Shown: piece after piece, positions 33,085 through 45,299 of the stretch
Numbering within the stretch: the first letter of the stretch is position 1
Layout of the letters: each line of letters begins with the position of its first letter
From: Calonectria ilicicola
Taxonomy: Eukaryota; Ascomycota; Sordariomycetes; Hypocreales; Nectriaceae
Reading direction: 5' to 3'
Assembly: GCA_020809705.1 (NCBI GenBank)
Contig: CP085832.1
Span: forward strand, 4,092,001 to 4,156,000
Length of the DNA stretch: 64,000 nucleotides
Program-made: the position numbers and the translations under genes
The notes under the pieces: model-generated
The model's input: only the letters and a program-made list of their open reading frames with translations
The model's database searches: none
What the model was told of the DNA's origin: nothing

Positions 33085-33296
33085 TGTGAAGGGCTGGTCC
33101 TGGGTTTATTTAACCTGAAGGGTGCTCTGTATTGGTCTATCTAAAGCTAAGGAGGAAGGAGAAGAAGACAATCAGAAGAACGTGTTCTTCTGATTATATA
33201 TGCCTTGGTGTGCCCTCGCTACCAACATAGTCATGAAGCTTAATCTAGGTGGATACGGCATAGCCGTAATCCTCTGCCAGGCTTCAGCCTGTGACA
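33085..33296 (-). repeat. 5' LTR of inner element
   Basis: 212 bp, TG at 33085 and CA at 33295-33296 intact, followed by TCCTC. Confidence 0.92.
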
Positions 33297-33301
33297 TCCT
33301 C
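33297..33301. repeat. target site duplication TCCTC, right copy
   Basis: Five bases after the right LTR of the inner element, identical to 27923-27927. Confidence 0.85.
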
Positions 33302-36300
33302 CAATTTACCTAGATAGTAATCTTATTCTTAAAGGGTTGCTCTCTGGATCTCTTTATAAGAAGATCTAAGCTAGATCTTGGATTAATAACCGGCGGGGGA
33401 GTCTTATATAATCGCCCTAGTCGCCGCTTGGGAGGATCTAGGTCTATGTTGTTCTTCTGCTGGTCTGGCTTAGAATATTTATAAGATCTTTTAGATTGTT
33501 GCTTTAGCAGTAAAATAGTTTTATCTTCTAGTGATTCTTCTAGGCTAAAAGTAATAATAAGGGCTTTGGCCTATTTTCTGTTGTAACCTTGAAGTTATTA
33601 AGCTAGTTAAAGGATATTGCCTTTGGGAGCTTATTAATATTGAAATTCTGTAATTAGATTTAAATTAATATTCTTTGCTTGGATCTATGTGGTCTAGTAG
33701 TGTCTGTAATCTTTCTAATTTACCTAATATTCTTTTATAATTACTAAATTATGCTTATTAGTATATTAGTTTTCCTAGCTAAAGATCTTATTTATTTTAT
33801 ACTAATTAGCTCTATTATTTTTAAGAATTAATCTAGATTCCTTTAGCTAGAAGTTATTAATATAAGCTAGTATAAACTACTAGTATAAGATTATTAAATA
33901 TATTTTTATATTGCTTAGTAGATCTAGCTTATATACTAGATTATTGATCATTCTCTTGATTATAAATGGGCCTAACTGTTACTATAATTATTTATATGGT
34001 GGCTTATTTAGTAGATAGTATTTATAATATAGTTATAAGTAGATCTTATTATTGACCTTAAATTAGATTAATTGATGCTTAATATTATATTACCTCTTTA
34101 CCTTAGCTACTATAAAATCTATAGCTAGTTGTGCTTCCTTTCAAATAGCTTCTCTTAGGAATAATAGGTCTGTGTTTTCTATTATTGGTTATATTAACTC
34201 TATTGGGCTTTGGAGAGTGATCTTATAAATGAATTTGTATATAAAGACTTTAATTATAATATTAAATACTTTATTTAGGTTCTACTATAGTATAGGCAGG
34301 ATATATAACTAATCTTCTATTAGATGCTCTATATAATGAAAGTGTATTATTATTTTAATTATTTGATTATATCTCTCTACCAATCTATTAGCCTATGGGT
34401 AGTATACTATTATTATTACTATCTTTATTTTAAAACTTATTTATAGATCTCTTTAGAATTCTAAGTTAAATTTACTATTATAATCTAAAATAATAACTTT
34501 TAGTATATCTTAGTTAAAAAGTATAAGCTATTGGGCTAGTATAGTTGCCTACTTTTTACTTATATATTTAATAAATCCTAGGATTAATAAATATCTTTTA
34601 CTTATTATATAAATAATTATTATTAATTAATTATAGATATTCTATCCTTCTAATACTTATAATAATTTTTTTATTAATATTAATAGGAGTTTAATAATAA
34701 AATCTATTATTATTATATATATAGATAGGATTAGAGATTTATTTAATAAGTAATTTCTAATAGCTTATTAGTAATTGGTTTGCCTGAGGTAATATATCTT
34801 ATATTTGCAGATATGCTTTCTAGTTTATTGTATTAAGTTTTTAATATAAAGGCTAAATAACTTTTTTAATATTCTTTCCTTATTAAAATAGTATTAATTA
34901 TTATAGGCTATCTTTAAGAATTTATTAATTATAAAGTAAAAAATATAAAGCCTATAATATCTAAACTGGCTATAGTGGTATAAAAGTCCTTTATATAGTT
35001 TAAAGTATACTCTATACTTTAAAATATTTATAATATCCTTATTATTAAATATTAAGGGGTTTAAGATCTCTTTCCTTACTATTATATTAATAATCTTTAT
35101 ATAGTATATATTATTGAGATATCTTTCTTAAAACTTCCTTTTAGACTCCTCTATTATTAGAGCTTCTATCACTACTAGTATATTATCTAGGGCTATATAA
35201 TTAGATTGTAGTTATACTTGGTTCCTATTGGTCTCTAGGGCTGCTAAGTAGCTTAATATATCTAAGATGAAGTTCTTCTTTTTAGGAGGTAGTATATATT
35301 AAGCTTATATTCTAATAAGTAGATTAAAGTAATTACTAATCTATAGTTTATTTAATTTATATTAAATATAGTAAGTGTGGTTTTTTTATAATTTATTTTA
35401 TTATAGAGTAATTTATAAAGGTAATTATTAGGTATATTAATAATTAGATATATATATATAATCTTTTAATTACTTATATTAAATATACTATCTTTAGTTC
35501 TAATAGACTATAGTTTCTTTTTACTAAGCTAAAAGTATAATTTAGAAAGTAAATAGGTTTTATTATTATTACTAGGATATATAATATCCTATCCTATTTA
35601 TAATTATTTTTAAAATAGAAAAGTATTACTTTAAAGTTTTATTAAATACTTATATTTACTTAAAAATATAATTTCTTACTTTATTTAAGGTAAAAAAATA
35701 TTTTTATATTGGTTACTTTATATTAGATTACTTTAAATATAAATCTTTTTCCTTTATAAGATTATAGTATATTATGTAGGTATAAGCCTTTTGTTTATTA
35801 GGATTTCTATTAATCACTTTACCTTATTTATATCTTACTTTTAATAATATAATCTTATATTTTTGCAAAGGCTCTATAAGCTAAGTGTAATATAGGATAA
35901 GATACCTAATATATTTTATAACTCTAATATACTACTCCAGAGCTAATAGTTAGGCTAGGAACTCCAATTTTGTAAATAATATAATCTACTCCTTTATAGT
36001 AGTTAAACTAAAAGTATTTACTTGAAAGTCAAGTACCTATACACTAGGGTATTCAATCTAGCTCTTTTTAAAGAAGATAATAATATTCTTTTTTAAAAAA
36101 GTTTAAATAATTTTTATAGATATTCAAGATGCTTTTCTTTTATCTTAAAGAAAATTATAATATTATTAATAAAGGCTCTATAGAATTTGTAATATAGGCG
36201 CAATAGATAGTCCATATATCATTACACATATACTAGGAAGTTCTAGAATCCTATTAAGGCAATTATTAATCGCTTTAACTTTTAATAGCTAATTATTATA

Positions 36301-39300
36301 AAGTAGTTATAATACTCTAATCTTACTTTAAATTAAAAGAAAAATAATAATATATTAATAGTTATAATATACTAGATCTTTTAAAATACCTAGATAATAT
36401 CTTCTTATCTTAGTAATAGATAATTATTTAAAATAATAATCTTATTAAGGGTATATAGGTCTACTACTATCCTTCCTTTTAGTTCCTTATTAACTATTTT
36501 CCATATAATAAAGATAGGTGCTATAAATAAGGTTAGTTTTTTAATCTATTTTAATTTACTTTATTAATAGAGTTTATTAAACTTTATATTAATAAATTAT
36601 TAATCTTTTAGGCTAGATAAGTAGGGGTGTTAGGAGATAGTTTACTTATATCAATTATTAATAAGTAATACTTATAGCTCTTTACCTTCTAATACTTCTA
36701 CTAAGCTTATATTATTTTATAGTTAAGTATGCTTTTTTACTAAAGCTTTAATCTTTTTAATAAAGTAATTATTCTAACTATAAATATATACTCCTTTTAT
36801 TATAATAACCTTAAGAAGATTAGGTATTTGTTAGATATATATCTAATATAGAATATTTAATTATCTTTTAAATATTAAGGTAAAGTTCTCGGTGGTCTTA
36901 CCACTTATCTTAATAATAATAGTTTTTGGTTCTTATATAAGATATACTATTACTTTTAAGGGTAATTTTCTTTTTACTTCTAGAGTAACTTAACTATATA
37001 TATATTAGTAAAAATAATATTGCTAAATAATCTTGCGGTTATATTAACCATTATTAGTCAATTTTAATTCACTTTATAATTATTAGTAATAATTATTATA
37101 TTAATTAAGATAAGTATAAACTTAGATTTTATAATACTTATCTATAGTAAAGATATACCTTTTTCTTTGGATGCTATATTTAAAGCTTTATTTCTAAATA
37201 TTATATAGATTATAGTTATAGCTATAAGTACTTAGACCTATATAGTAGCTATAAACGCCTACTCCTTCTTATACTTAATAATATTATCAAGCTTTTACTT
37301 TTAATAAAGCTTAATAGTTTTTTTAAAGTTATTAATAATTATAATTCTAGTTAAGGTATTATAATTAATTATTATATTTATTATATATTTAGTGGAGGTA
37401 TAAAATACAAATACTTAATCTTTAAGAACCTCCTTTCAAGTTATTAATATAATGTATACTTGTCTTATAAGAATAACTATATCTCTAGCCACTTTAATTC
37501 ATTAAATTATATTCTTCTTTAGGTAATTAATATAATATAGGATATAGAAGTTATCTAGGGCATTATAATAGAGCTATTTTTATAATATAATAATATTAAT
37601 TTTATAAAGATCTAAGAAACCATTTCTAAGGAGGGCCCCTGATTTAAGTCTATCTTGCACCTATATACTAGTTATAAACTTTACTATTTACTTAGTAGTT
37701 CTATTAATATTTATTTCTTTAATAAATATATTAAAGATTACCTATTTACTAACTTAGATTATACTATTAATACTATTAATAAATACTAAGATTCTTTACT
37801 TTATAATATAATTAAATAATTATAGTAACTCTCTATTAATTATAAGGTTTCTATACCTTATATTAATATAGATCTCCTTTTCTTCCTTACTATCTTTACT
37901 AATCTTAATCTTAATATACATATAGGTATAGTATATATTACTTACCCTTACCCTTTTATATAAGATAAACAACTTATTTATAAGTAATAATTACTTAGGT
38001 TTCTCCCTTCTAAGTCCTTAATACCTTTTATTAAAGTATATAAAGAGTTTATTATAGGAGAGGAAATCCTACTTATAGCTCTTATAATATACTTCCCTAG
38101 GAGGGGTTATAAGTACTTCTTTAGCTAGCTCTATAGATTTTATATAGGTATTAATATGTATATATTCTTTAAGAAGGATTAAAAAGTTAAAGGTGTACTT
38201 ACACTAAGTGCACTTATTCTTTCTTTAGGCACTTTATAGGATCTGTTTTTATAATAGTATATAATATCTATTCTAAGAAGCTTTAGAGGTAGTAGACTTA
38301 TTAAAGCTTAATTTGCCCTTCTTGAGGCTAGGTTCTTGTTCTTGGTTGGTAGGTTCTTCCTTAGTAAGGTATTTACCTTTAGGTTTTGCCTTTTTATCTT
38401 TATGTAAGTTATTTTTAATAGGATATTATTATTTTTAAAATTAGTTCTAGTCCTTATATTACTTATCCTTATAATAGTAATTATAATTGTAATTGTTTGA
38501 TTATTTATTATTTTAATAAGTATAATATTCTTACCTATTAGTATTATTATATCTCTTTTTATAATATAATTATTAATTATCCTAGTACCTTTATTAGAAG
38601 TTTATTTATTTATTTTTAAGTATTATTATATTGATATTTTTTTTAATTTTTGTAATTTTAGATAAATTTAATAATAATTATTTTAGATATTAAAATTTAT
38701 AATAGGTATATAATCTTATAGTTAATAAGTAGAAAGATTGTTTTAAAAATCTCTCTATCTACCTATATTCTAGCTTATTTAATAAGCTTAATTTTACATT
38801 ATATTTAAAAAGAAAGAGATATATTTTATTAGGTAGAGTTAAGTGTGTATTTTTTAGTTATATACTCTTCTAATAAATCTAACTCCTAGGGCTTGAATTA
38901 CCTTATAAGATCTTAATAAAAGTAAAAGATAAAGCCCTTTATAATTTTAGCTTGCTTTTCATTACTAAGCTCCCCTATTAACTACCTATAGGCCATACCC
39001 TAGAATATTATAGGGTAGTGCTTTTAAAAAGAATCTTTATTAAACTATTTAAAGGTTTTAAGGTATATATAGAAAAAATTAATATTAGTATAAAGTTATT
39101 TATTTTATATAATAATAAATCCTTACTTTCTAAAGTCCTTGAAATCTAGATTAAAGGTTTTAATAGCATTATACTTAACTTATTTTCTATTTATCTAACT
39201 ACTTACTAAAAGTAATATATAAGATTAAATATACTATAATAAACTAAGGCTTATATTTAAAAAATCTAATAAATTAGAAGAAGATAATAAATTACTTAGA

Positions 39301-40617
39301 TAATTATTATTATTATACTTAACTTATAATTATACTAATTTATAATAACACTTACCTAAGTGGGCTAGGGTTTATAATCTTCTACTACTAGAGGTATTTA
39401 GGCTAAAGTATACTAAGCTTTCCCCTTAAATTAACTAGATTGACTAGATAAAATAGCTGGCCTCCCTTGGGCTAGAGGGGTTGCCCTATTACTTAGGTCC
39501 TTACTTATTTATAAAGATTAGATTTTCTAAAATAGGTAAATTAAGTATAATAATATTTATAGGTGTATTATTAGGCTATAATATCTTATTAAAAAAGATT
39601 ATAAGAAATCTAAAGAAATTTAAAAATATAATATATTTAGCAGCTTCTTGCCTCCAAACTACTAAAATATCTAAATACCAAGTCTTAGCTTAAGGTATAT
39701 TAGCTAAAATAATAACATTCTAATAGCCTTATTTAATAGTACTATTTACATAATCTCTTATTTATTAAATAAAGATAATATTTTAAAGGGTAAACTTATT
39801 AAAAGTCTTTATTAATTATTTCTTAAGTATTAATTTATTATAGTAAACTCTTTATCCTATAACTCTCCTTACCTCCTCCCTATCTAAGAACTAATCTTTA
39901 TACTATTTATTAAATTTTATAATAAATACCCTTTAATTAATGATCTTAGCTCTTTAAGGCTTTAGCTAAGACTAGGAGATATCATCCTCTATAGATCCTA
40001 CCTCTTTATCCCTATCTTTTTCAAGGATTAGGTTCGCCAGGGAGAGATCTTCTTCCTCTTAGGAAGATATAGGCTTTGCTAAGGCTAAGGCTAAGGCAAT
40101 AGATCTTGCTATATTATTATAAGCTTATTTAATAATAGAGGAATGATAATATAAGAAGATATTTATTTTAAATAAGTTAAAATAATAATTGTAAAATATA
40201 AGGTAATATTAATTAATAGGAATATAGATTTATAATTAAATTATTATAATTATTATAAAAGTTAAATAATCTATTATAATAGAGATAATATTAACAATTT
40301 TAAGCCTTACTTTTATAATAAAAAAATCCTTTCTATAATTTTATAAGATAACTTAAGATTATCCTATAATCTCTAATAACCAATATTTTCTTTAAATTAC
40401 ATAAGTAGCTAGATAAAGTATTCTCTATATAAAGGAGGATTCCAAAAAGAGATTCTAAAAATAGATTTGCAAAAATTATTATAGATATTTTTCTTACTAA
40501 TTGATTAACAAATAATCTAGTGATATATTATATTAAAATATAGTTTAAGATTATTTAATATAATTGCCTGAAATAATATTATGGTATTAATCTCAAGGAG
40601 AAGTAATTATTATTATA
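33302..40617. other. AT-rich RIP-mutated interior of middle element
   Basis: Degenerate Gypsy coding sequence on the minus strand. The open frame at 39481-39693 on the plus strand is chance. No host gene is seen. Confidence 0.65.
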
Positions 40618-40780
40618 TAATATAATAAGATTAAAATAATAAAAGTCTTAATAATATATAGTAGAAAGATTAATATCTTCTTCTCTATCTACCCTAATAA
40701 CAGGCTTATATATACCTTCCAAAGGTGCCTAAGGCACACACTTACAGGATTCCATATATATTGACACCATTTCCGTATCA
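40618..40780 (-). repeat. 5' LTR of middle element
   Basis: Partner of 27664-27826, of equal length. It starts TA (RIP of TG) and ends CA at 40779-40780, followed by the duplication TTATA. Confidence 0.85.
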
Positions 40781-40785
40781 TTATA
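40781..40785. repeat. target site duplication TTATA, right copy
   Basis: Five bases directly after the right LTR of the middle element. Confidence 0.7.
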
Positions 40786-43122
40786 TATTTATTTTTAGTA
40801 TTTAATTAGACCTTTGATTATAATAATAGTAATCTTATTATTATATCTAATAATATATATTAAGAGGCTAAATTATTTTTTAATTTAGCTTTTAAATTAA
40901 AATAATTTATTAAATATAATAGTTCCTTACTTATTAATAATAGGTTATATATAGAATATATTATTATATTTATCTTTTATAATTAGAAGCTAATTAGAGC
41001 TATTATATCCTTTAAGGTAGTCTTATAAGTCCTAGTAAATATACTAAAATAGCCTTAATAAATAATAATCTAATTGCCTATATAATATAACCTATTTTAT
41101 ATATATTTAAGTATAGGTCTTATAGTCTATTCTTGTAGTTTCTTTGATTTGTATATTATAATCTCTTCTTACTAGCTTTTTTAGCACTATAGCTCTAAGG
41201 TACCCTGCTTGTTTATATTATAGCTTTTTAATATTCTTTTTTGGCTTTAGAGGGTCTTTTAAAGATCTAAATTGATAAGTGGAGCTTTATTTTTTATTTT
41301 CTAATATAGTAATAATTAGCTAAATACTTATATTATTAATTAAAATTATATTATTAAGTATTAGTTAGTTTAATAAATAGATAAAAATTAACTTATATTA
41401 AAAAATTATTATATTATATATATATTTATATTTAATTAAAAAGATACTTTATTTTAGGCTTTTAAAATATAAAGAGTAATTAAAGTTATAATACTAGACT
41501 TTAACCTTCCTTAAATAAACTTCTAATATAATATTAATATAAAATTCTTTTACTATAATAATATTATTAAGCTTTAGGTTAATTATATAAATACTAATTA
41601 AGTCTTTAAATAAGTTCTTTAGTATATATTTATCTTTTCTTATAATTAGAAATTAGCTTAAGTTTATCTTTATATAGCCTCCTTTTTCTAGTATAAAGAA
41701 TCCTTTTATAAACTATTCCTTTAAATTAATTAAATGAATAGTACTATAATTATTAATTAATATACTTTAATAGAGTAAGTAAAAAGTTATTTTTAATATT
41801 ATAAATATTAATATAACTTTTTGTATTATATATAATAATATTAGATTAAGAATTATAGTAATAATAGTTAATAGAATAGTATTTTATCTATTATTTTTTA
41901 TAATTATTATAGTAGATATCTAATCTTTCTATACTACCTTCTTATAAAGCTTATTCTATTTGAACTCCTGAAATTATATATATATATAAGCATAATCCTT
42001 ATTTATTAGCTTCTTATTAAGCTTAAAATTAAAGTCTTCTATAAGTATATATTAAAGGTATGCGTACTTAGCTACTATAAATTTGTAGAATTTTCTATTA
42101 TATGGGTATTTAGGGCTTTTAAAAGGGGCTATTTATTATATCTCTAAAAGATCTCCTAATATAGTATAAACACCTATACACTTAAAATATAATTAACTTA
42201 AGATAATTCTTAGGAAGATATTTTTATAGCTTTTAAGTAAATTAATTATTTATTTCTTGATTTCTTTTTTTATAAGTTAGTTTAATTGGTTCTATATCTA
42301 AGAAAAATAAACTAAGTACTAATTACTTAAAGAAAATTATAAATAATAAATATTCCTTTAATCTTAAAGATACTATAAATATTATCTTAAGCTTAGATTG
42401 AACTTTAAATTATATATTAAACTTTAGATTCTTAATTTATATAATTAATATCTTTTAGATAATTTATATAATATAATCTTATCTTATTAATTATATTATT
42501 TTCTTTTAATATAAACTTTATTTTAAAAGCTTTAATAAGCTTATAAGTAATATAATCTTTATATTATTTAATAATTTTATTAATAATTTCTTAATAATAA
42601 GCTTTCTTAATAATCTTAATAATTTAAGTATATAAAGCTAACTTCCCTTAAGCTTACTTTTTAAAAATAATAAATTTAAAATTAATTATTTTAAGCTTTA
42701 TTCTTAGCCTTATAATAATATCTATATTTTATAATATACTTATTTATCCTTTTTCCTTTTATTTATCCTTTATCTTTTTCTCCATTTTATTAAAAAATAT
42801 TAAATTAAAAATAATATTTAAATTATCTATTATATTTTCTTTATTAAAATTAATATATTTCTAAAGCCTTAAACTTTATATATAATCTTTTAATATAAAA
42901 ATCTATTTAATTTATTACTTTAATAAATAAAATTTAATAATAATTAAAAGTCTTTAAATATTTATAATATTAATATTAACAATTATTTTAAATATATAAT
43001 AATAATAATTACTATATTTAATATTAAAAAATAATAAAAAGAAGTATTATCTAATTTATTTAACTAAATATAAGATATAATAGTGGAAGTTACTAGCTTA
43101 TATAGCTACCTGGGCTTATAAC
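40786..43122. other. AT-rich RIP-mutated interior of outer element, right part
   Basis: By position this should be the gag/protease/integrase end of the Copia-like element on the minus strand. Mutation is so dense that I cannot trace domains. No host gene is seen. Confidence 0.55.
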
Positions 43123-43297
43123 TATCACACTTTGGTTATTGGGTCATAATGAGAGATTAAAAGAGCCTTAATTCCTATAAAATAAAGAGCAGTTAACTAT
43201 GTGTTTTATAGCTAGGTCTAGCCCCAATTGGCTGTGGGGCTGCGATAACGCATTGAGGCCGTGAGGCCATCGAGGCCAGCCACAACTAGTCTCCACA
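43123..43297 (-). repeat. 5' LTR of outer element
   Basis: Partner of 23358-23532, of equal length. It keeps the CA terminus at 43296-43297. The target duplication TATTA follows directly. Confidence 0.9.
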
Positions 43298-43302
43298 TAT
43301 TA
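43298..43302. repeat. target site duplication TATTA, right copy
   Basis: Five bases directly after the right LTR of the outer element, identical to 23353-23357. Confidence 0.8.
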
Positions 43303-43351
43303 AAAGCTGCCTACTTGGGCGGGACTCTTGCATTTAAAACAGAAAGAATAA

Positions 43352-43642
43352 AGAATAACCGGCTTATATACCCAACTTGTAGATGTAGGCGCTGACGGGG
43401 ATGGTTTAACTTTAATAACTGCTGAAGGCGCTGAAGACCCTATTCAGGTCGCTGTAAGCCGGCCTTGGGGACCAGGGCACAGCGTGATACGGCTTGAGCA
43501 GATGCTTGAAATGTGGGTTGAGTACGTTGAAAGTGGGTACTGGGAAGTAGACTCCGAAGGCGTATCTACACCAAACTACTGGTTTACTGATAGACACACA
43601 GTAGATTATCGAAGAATGGGGTGGATGGGTGACATTTATTAG
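43352..43642 (+). pseudogene. C-terminal gene fragment right of the nest
   Basis: A frame without ATG is open from 43352 to the TAG at 43640-43642 (96 codons). It reads as ordinary acidic, Trp-rich protein (SRPWGPGHSVIRLEQML, WVEYVESGYWEVDSEG, DRHTVDYRRMGWMGD). The sequence starts only 50 bp from the outer element's right edge and has normal composition. An in-frame stop lies directly upstream and no acceptor fits, so the 5' part is missing. I do not recognise the family. It looks like the stump of a host gene lost or truncated at the insertion side. Confidence 0.5.
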
Positions 43643-44910
43643 CAATAGTCTTACTGCCTTCAAGCACTGCGCATCATATTTTTACATATTACCTTATTTT
43701 ATGAATGAAAGTCAAGCGATCTGTACAAGGGTTGGTTCACGAAAACTCACCCAAGAACCCAAGATCACAGGATAATTGTAGAAGATCGCTGGATTTTTGA
43801 ACATCCAATTTACAAGCCACTGTCCCCTTCATTGCCAATTCGACTAAAAATGAGAAGAACTTTCATCACTCCCTTTTAGCCGAAACCATAGTTTAGTTGG
43901 CTATATGGGTGTTGGGGCCATCAGATTGTGACGTCGACAAATAGTTCAACCGTTACATCACCCCACGAATCCGCACCGAGCACTGACCAGTCGTTTGACC
44001 AATTGGGACACCAACTCGTCGCAAAGTTTGGACGAGTCAAAGCAGTTTTAGAAGTGTCTGAGGAGAATCCCCTCATTTCGGCTGTATGGGGACTGAGCAG
44101 AAACGGAGCGGTGCTTGATTAGTTGCGGGAAGTAGGCCTCACTTTTGCGCACGAACGTAGTGAAGAACCATAGACAGCGCATCATGGATCCTCCTTTGCA
44201 GATCATTAAGAATTGTGGACTGCATAGATTTGCTTATTTTTATTAAAATTGATGATGATCCGTTCGGCGGTGCATCTCCACTCTCAAGTATTAATGCGAA
44301 TTAAGTGTCAAGTCAAAAGTGTGGGTTAGTATTTTCATAGAGAAGACGGCGAACTGGGCAGACTTCTAGAAGGCCGTCTTGTTCTTAATGAGTATGATTG
44401 GCTCTCGAGTGTACTCGCGACGTTAACCATATTCGGCAGTGAAACATTGTGATCCTCTAACATCCTTCTCGATGGGCAAAACCACGGATGGGCTCAGAGT
44501 TGATCAAGCTGGCTTGAAAACTAGGGGGTACTAAGCCTTACCGTCTATGGTTATTAGGGGATCCCATGTTGGCCCAACCAAGCTAGCGTTCGTTGGTGGC
44601 CAATGCTTGTCAAATGATGCGCTTGGGCATTTGGCCGAGTACATTTCCCCGTGACGACTTTCCCATGAGATGGCTCCAGTGTTATTTGGCTGGATGAGGT
44701 TACACTTCGGTCCGAGTTTCTCGATTTTCAAAAGAGGCATGTGAAGGGTTCATCTGCTCGCCTATTTTAAGGCGACTGCAGCTGACAATAGTTGAGACTA
44801 AGAACCTGGCCAAAGATTATGTGGGCTGTGGCGCTCTTGGGTTGGTTCCCGCCCCTTTGAAGATGTTTCGGCGCACAGGAAAACGTTGAGAGGGGAAACG
44901 CCATGCATTG
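43643..44910. other. region with no clear gene
   Basis: An open frame at 43928-44122 has a Ser/Thr-rich, then Leu/Val-rich translation (QLGHQLVAKFGRVKAVLEV) but begins with GTG and has no ATG, so it may be another gene stump. The rest shows nothing I can support. Confidence 0.4.
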
Positions 44911-45288
44911 ATGGATCTCGACTGGCTTCTCGAAAGGGACGCCGTCACAGCCTCTGGAAACAAGGAGACTAAAAGGTTCCACGAGGTTTTGCGGAACCTG
45001 ATTGACGCGCCCGTTGTTATGACTTGGGACAAGGGGTCCCTCAAGCGCTTTGACGCTAAAAATTGGCTTGCAGCAGCTACGGAGCACTTGTCCATTAATT
45101 CTCCTGTGCGTTGGGTGCTTGGGCTGTCGCTTGCGCTGGTCTCAGACGCCCGGAGGATTTTAGAGATGTCGACTTTGGCACCAACATCCGCCACAGGTCC
45201 AACTCTTCAACACGTTTTAGTTGTGTTTGGCTGTCTGGTAGGCATTATGGCAGAGGACGCTTTCCCCCAATCACTACCGCATTCTTAG
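44911..45288 (+). CDS. uncharacterised ORF, possibly part of a broken gene
   Basis: The ATG at 44911 opens 125 codons with plausible protein composition (MDLDWLLERDAVTASGNKET, MTWDKGSLKRFDAKNWLAAA). From about 45111 another frame looks equally protein-like (RRPEDFRDVDFGTNIRHRS, CVWLSGRHYGRGRFPP), ending at 45299. The two may be parts of one protein separated by a shift or an unrecognised intron, or one may be a shadow. No family is recognised. Confidence 0.3.
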   Translation: MDLDWLLERDAVTASGNKETKRFHEVLRNLIDAPVVMTWDKGSLKRFDAKNWLAAATEHLSINSPVRWVLGLSLALVSDARRILEMSTLAPTSATGPTLQHVLVVFGCLVGIMAEDAFPQSLPHS

Positions 45289-45299
45289 AAGACACGTAA

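Larger units (their letters stand above)
27928..33296 (-). mobile_element. inner Ty3/Gypsy LTR retrotransposon, lightly RIP-mutated
   Basis: 212-bp LTRs at 27928-28139 and 33085-33296 with the duplication TCCTC (27923-27927 and 33297-33301). The element is 5,369 bp on the minus strand. The order is gag (ATG at 33027, early stop at 32896-32898, core PKFSGDRREYLIWSQ), CCHC knuckle, protease region, reverse transcriptase, RNase H (FLEVDCLGNALGGVL), integrase (zinc region near 29.4 kb, core AYYPQTDGGPERMN near 29.0 kb, KVGDKVWVN tail near 28.6 kb) and a polypurine tract. Base composition is far less AT-biased than the surroundings. Stops in gag, RT and integrase make it non-autonomous. Confidence 0.93.
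27664..40780 (-). mobile_element. middle LTR retrotransposon, Gypsy-like, RIP-degraded, inserted in outer element
   Basis: 163-bp direct repeats at 27664-27826 and 40618-40780 align without gaps and are flanked by TTATA (27659-27663 and 40781-40785). Removing the inner element leaves about 7.7 kb. The minus strand near 34.3-34.4 kb reads VYYP-stop-ANRLVERYNQIIK, the conserved YHPQTNGQ-type integrase core with one RIP stop. Near 33.35-33.44 kb it reads PPKRRLGRLYK, like a Gypsy polyprotein tail. Gag-like charged sequence lies near 40 kb, so the order gag to integrase runs on the minus strand. All frames are broken. Confidence 0.85.
23358..43297 (-). mobile_element. outer LTR retrotransposon, Ty1/Copia-like, RIP-degraded, with nested insertions
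   Basis: Direct terminal repeats of 175 bp at 23358-23532 and 43123-43297 are flanked by the duplication TATTA (23353-23357 and 43298-43302). Subtracting the nested element and its duplication leaves about 6.8 kb, a normal size. Minus-strand translation of 25.65-25.87 kb still reads like a Copia reverse transcriptase: LYSLK in place of LYGLK, a TLTFKKLGIKA segment, and INNIL where Y/F-VDD-IL is expected, as G-to-A changes would give. Just inside the 5' LTR (43112-43122) the strand reads GTTATAAGCCC, close to the half-tRNA initiator-Met primer site typical of Copia elements. No frame is intact; the element is dead. Confidence 0.85.

Noticed and set aside
39481..39693. 70-codon plus-strand ORF in the AT-rich block
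   Set aside because: Ile/Leu/Lys-rich translation of RIP-mutated sequence on the strand opposite to the element's coding strand. Chance.
23533..43122. Possible mitochondrial DNA insertion, because of extreme AT content
   Set aside because: No mitochondrial genes are readable. LTRs, target duplications, RT and integrase remnants, and transition-only differences explain it as RIP-mutated retrotransposons.
23533..43122. Possible centromere core, since AT-rich transposon wreckage is typical of fungal centromeres
   Set aside because: The block is only 20 kb, is fully explained by three nested elements, and has genes close on both sides. Chromatin data would be needed to claim more.
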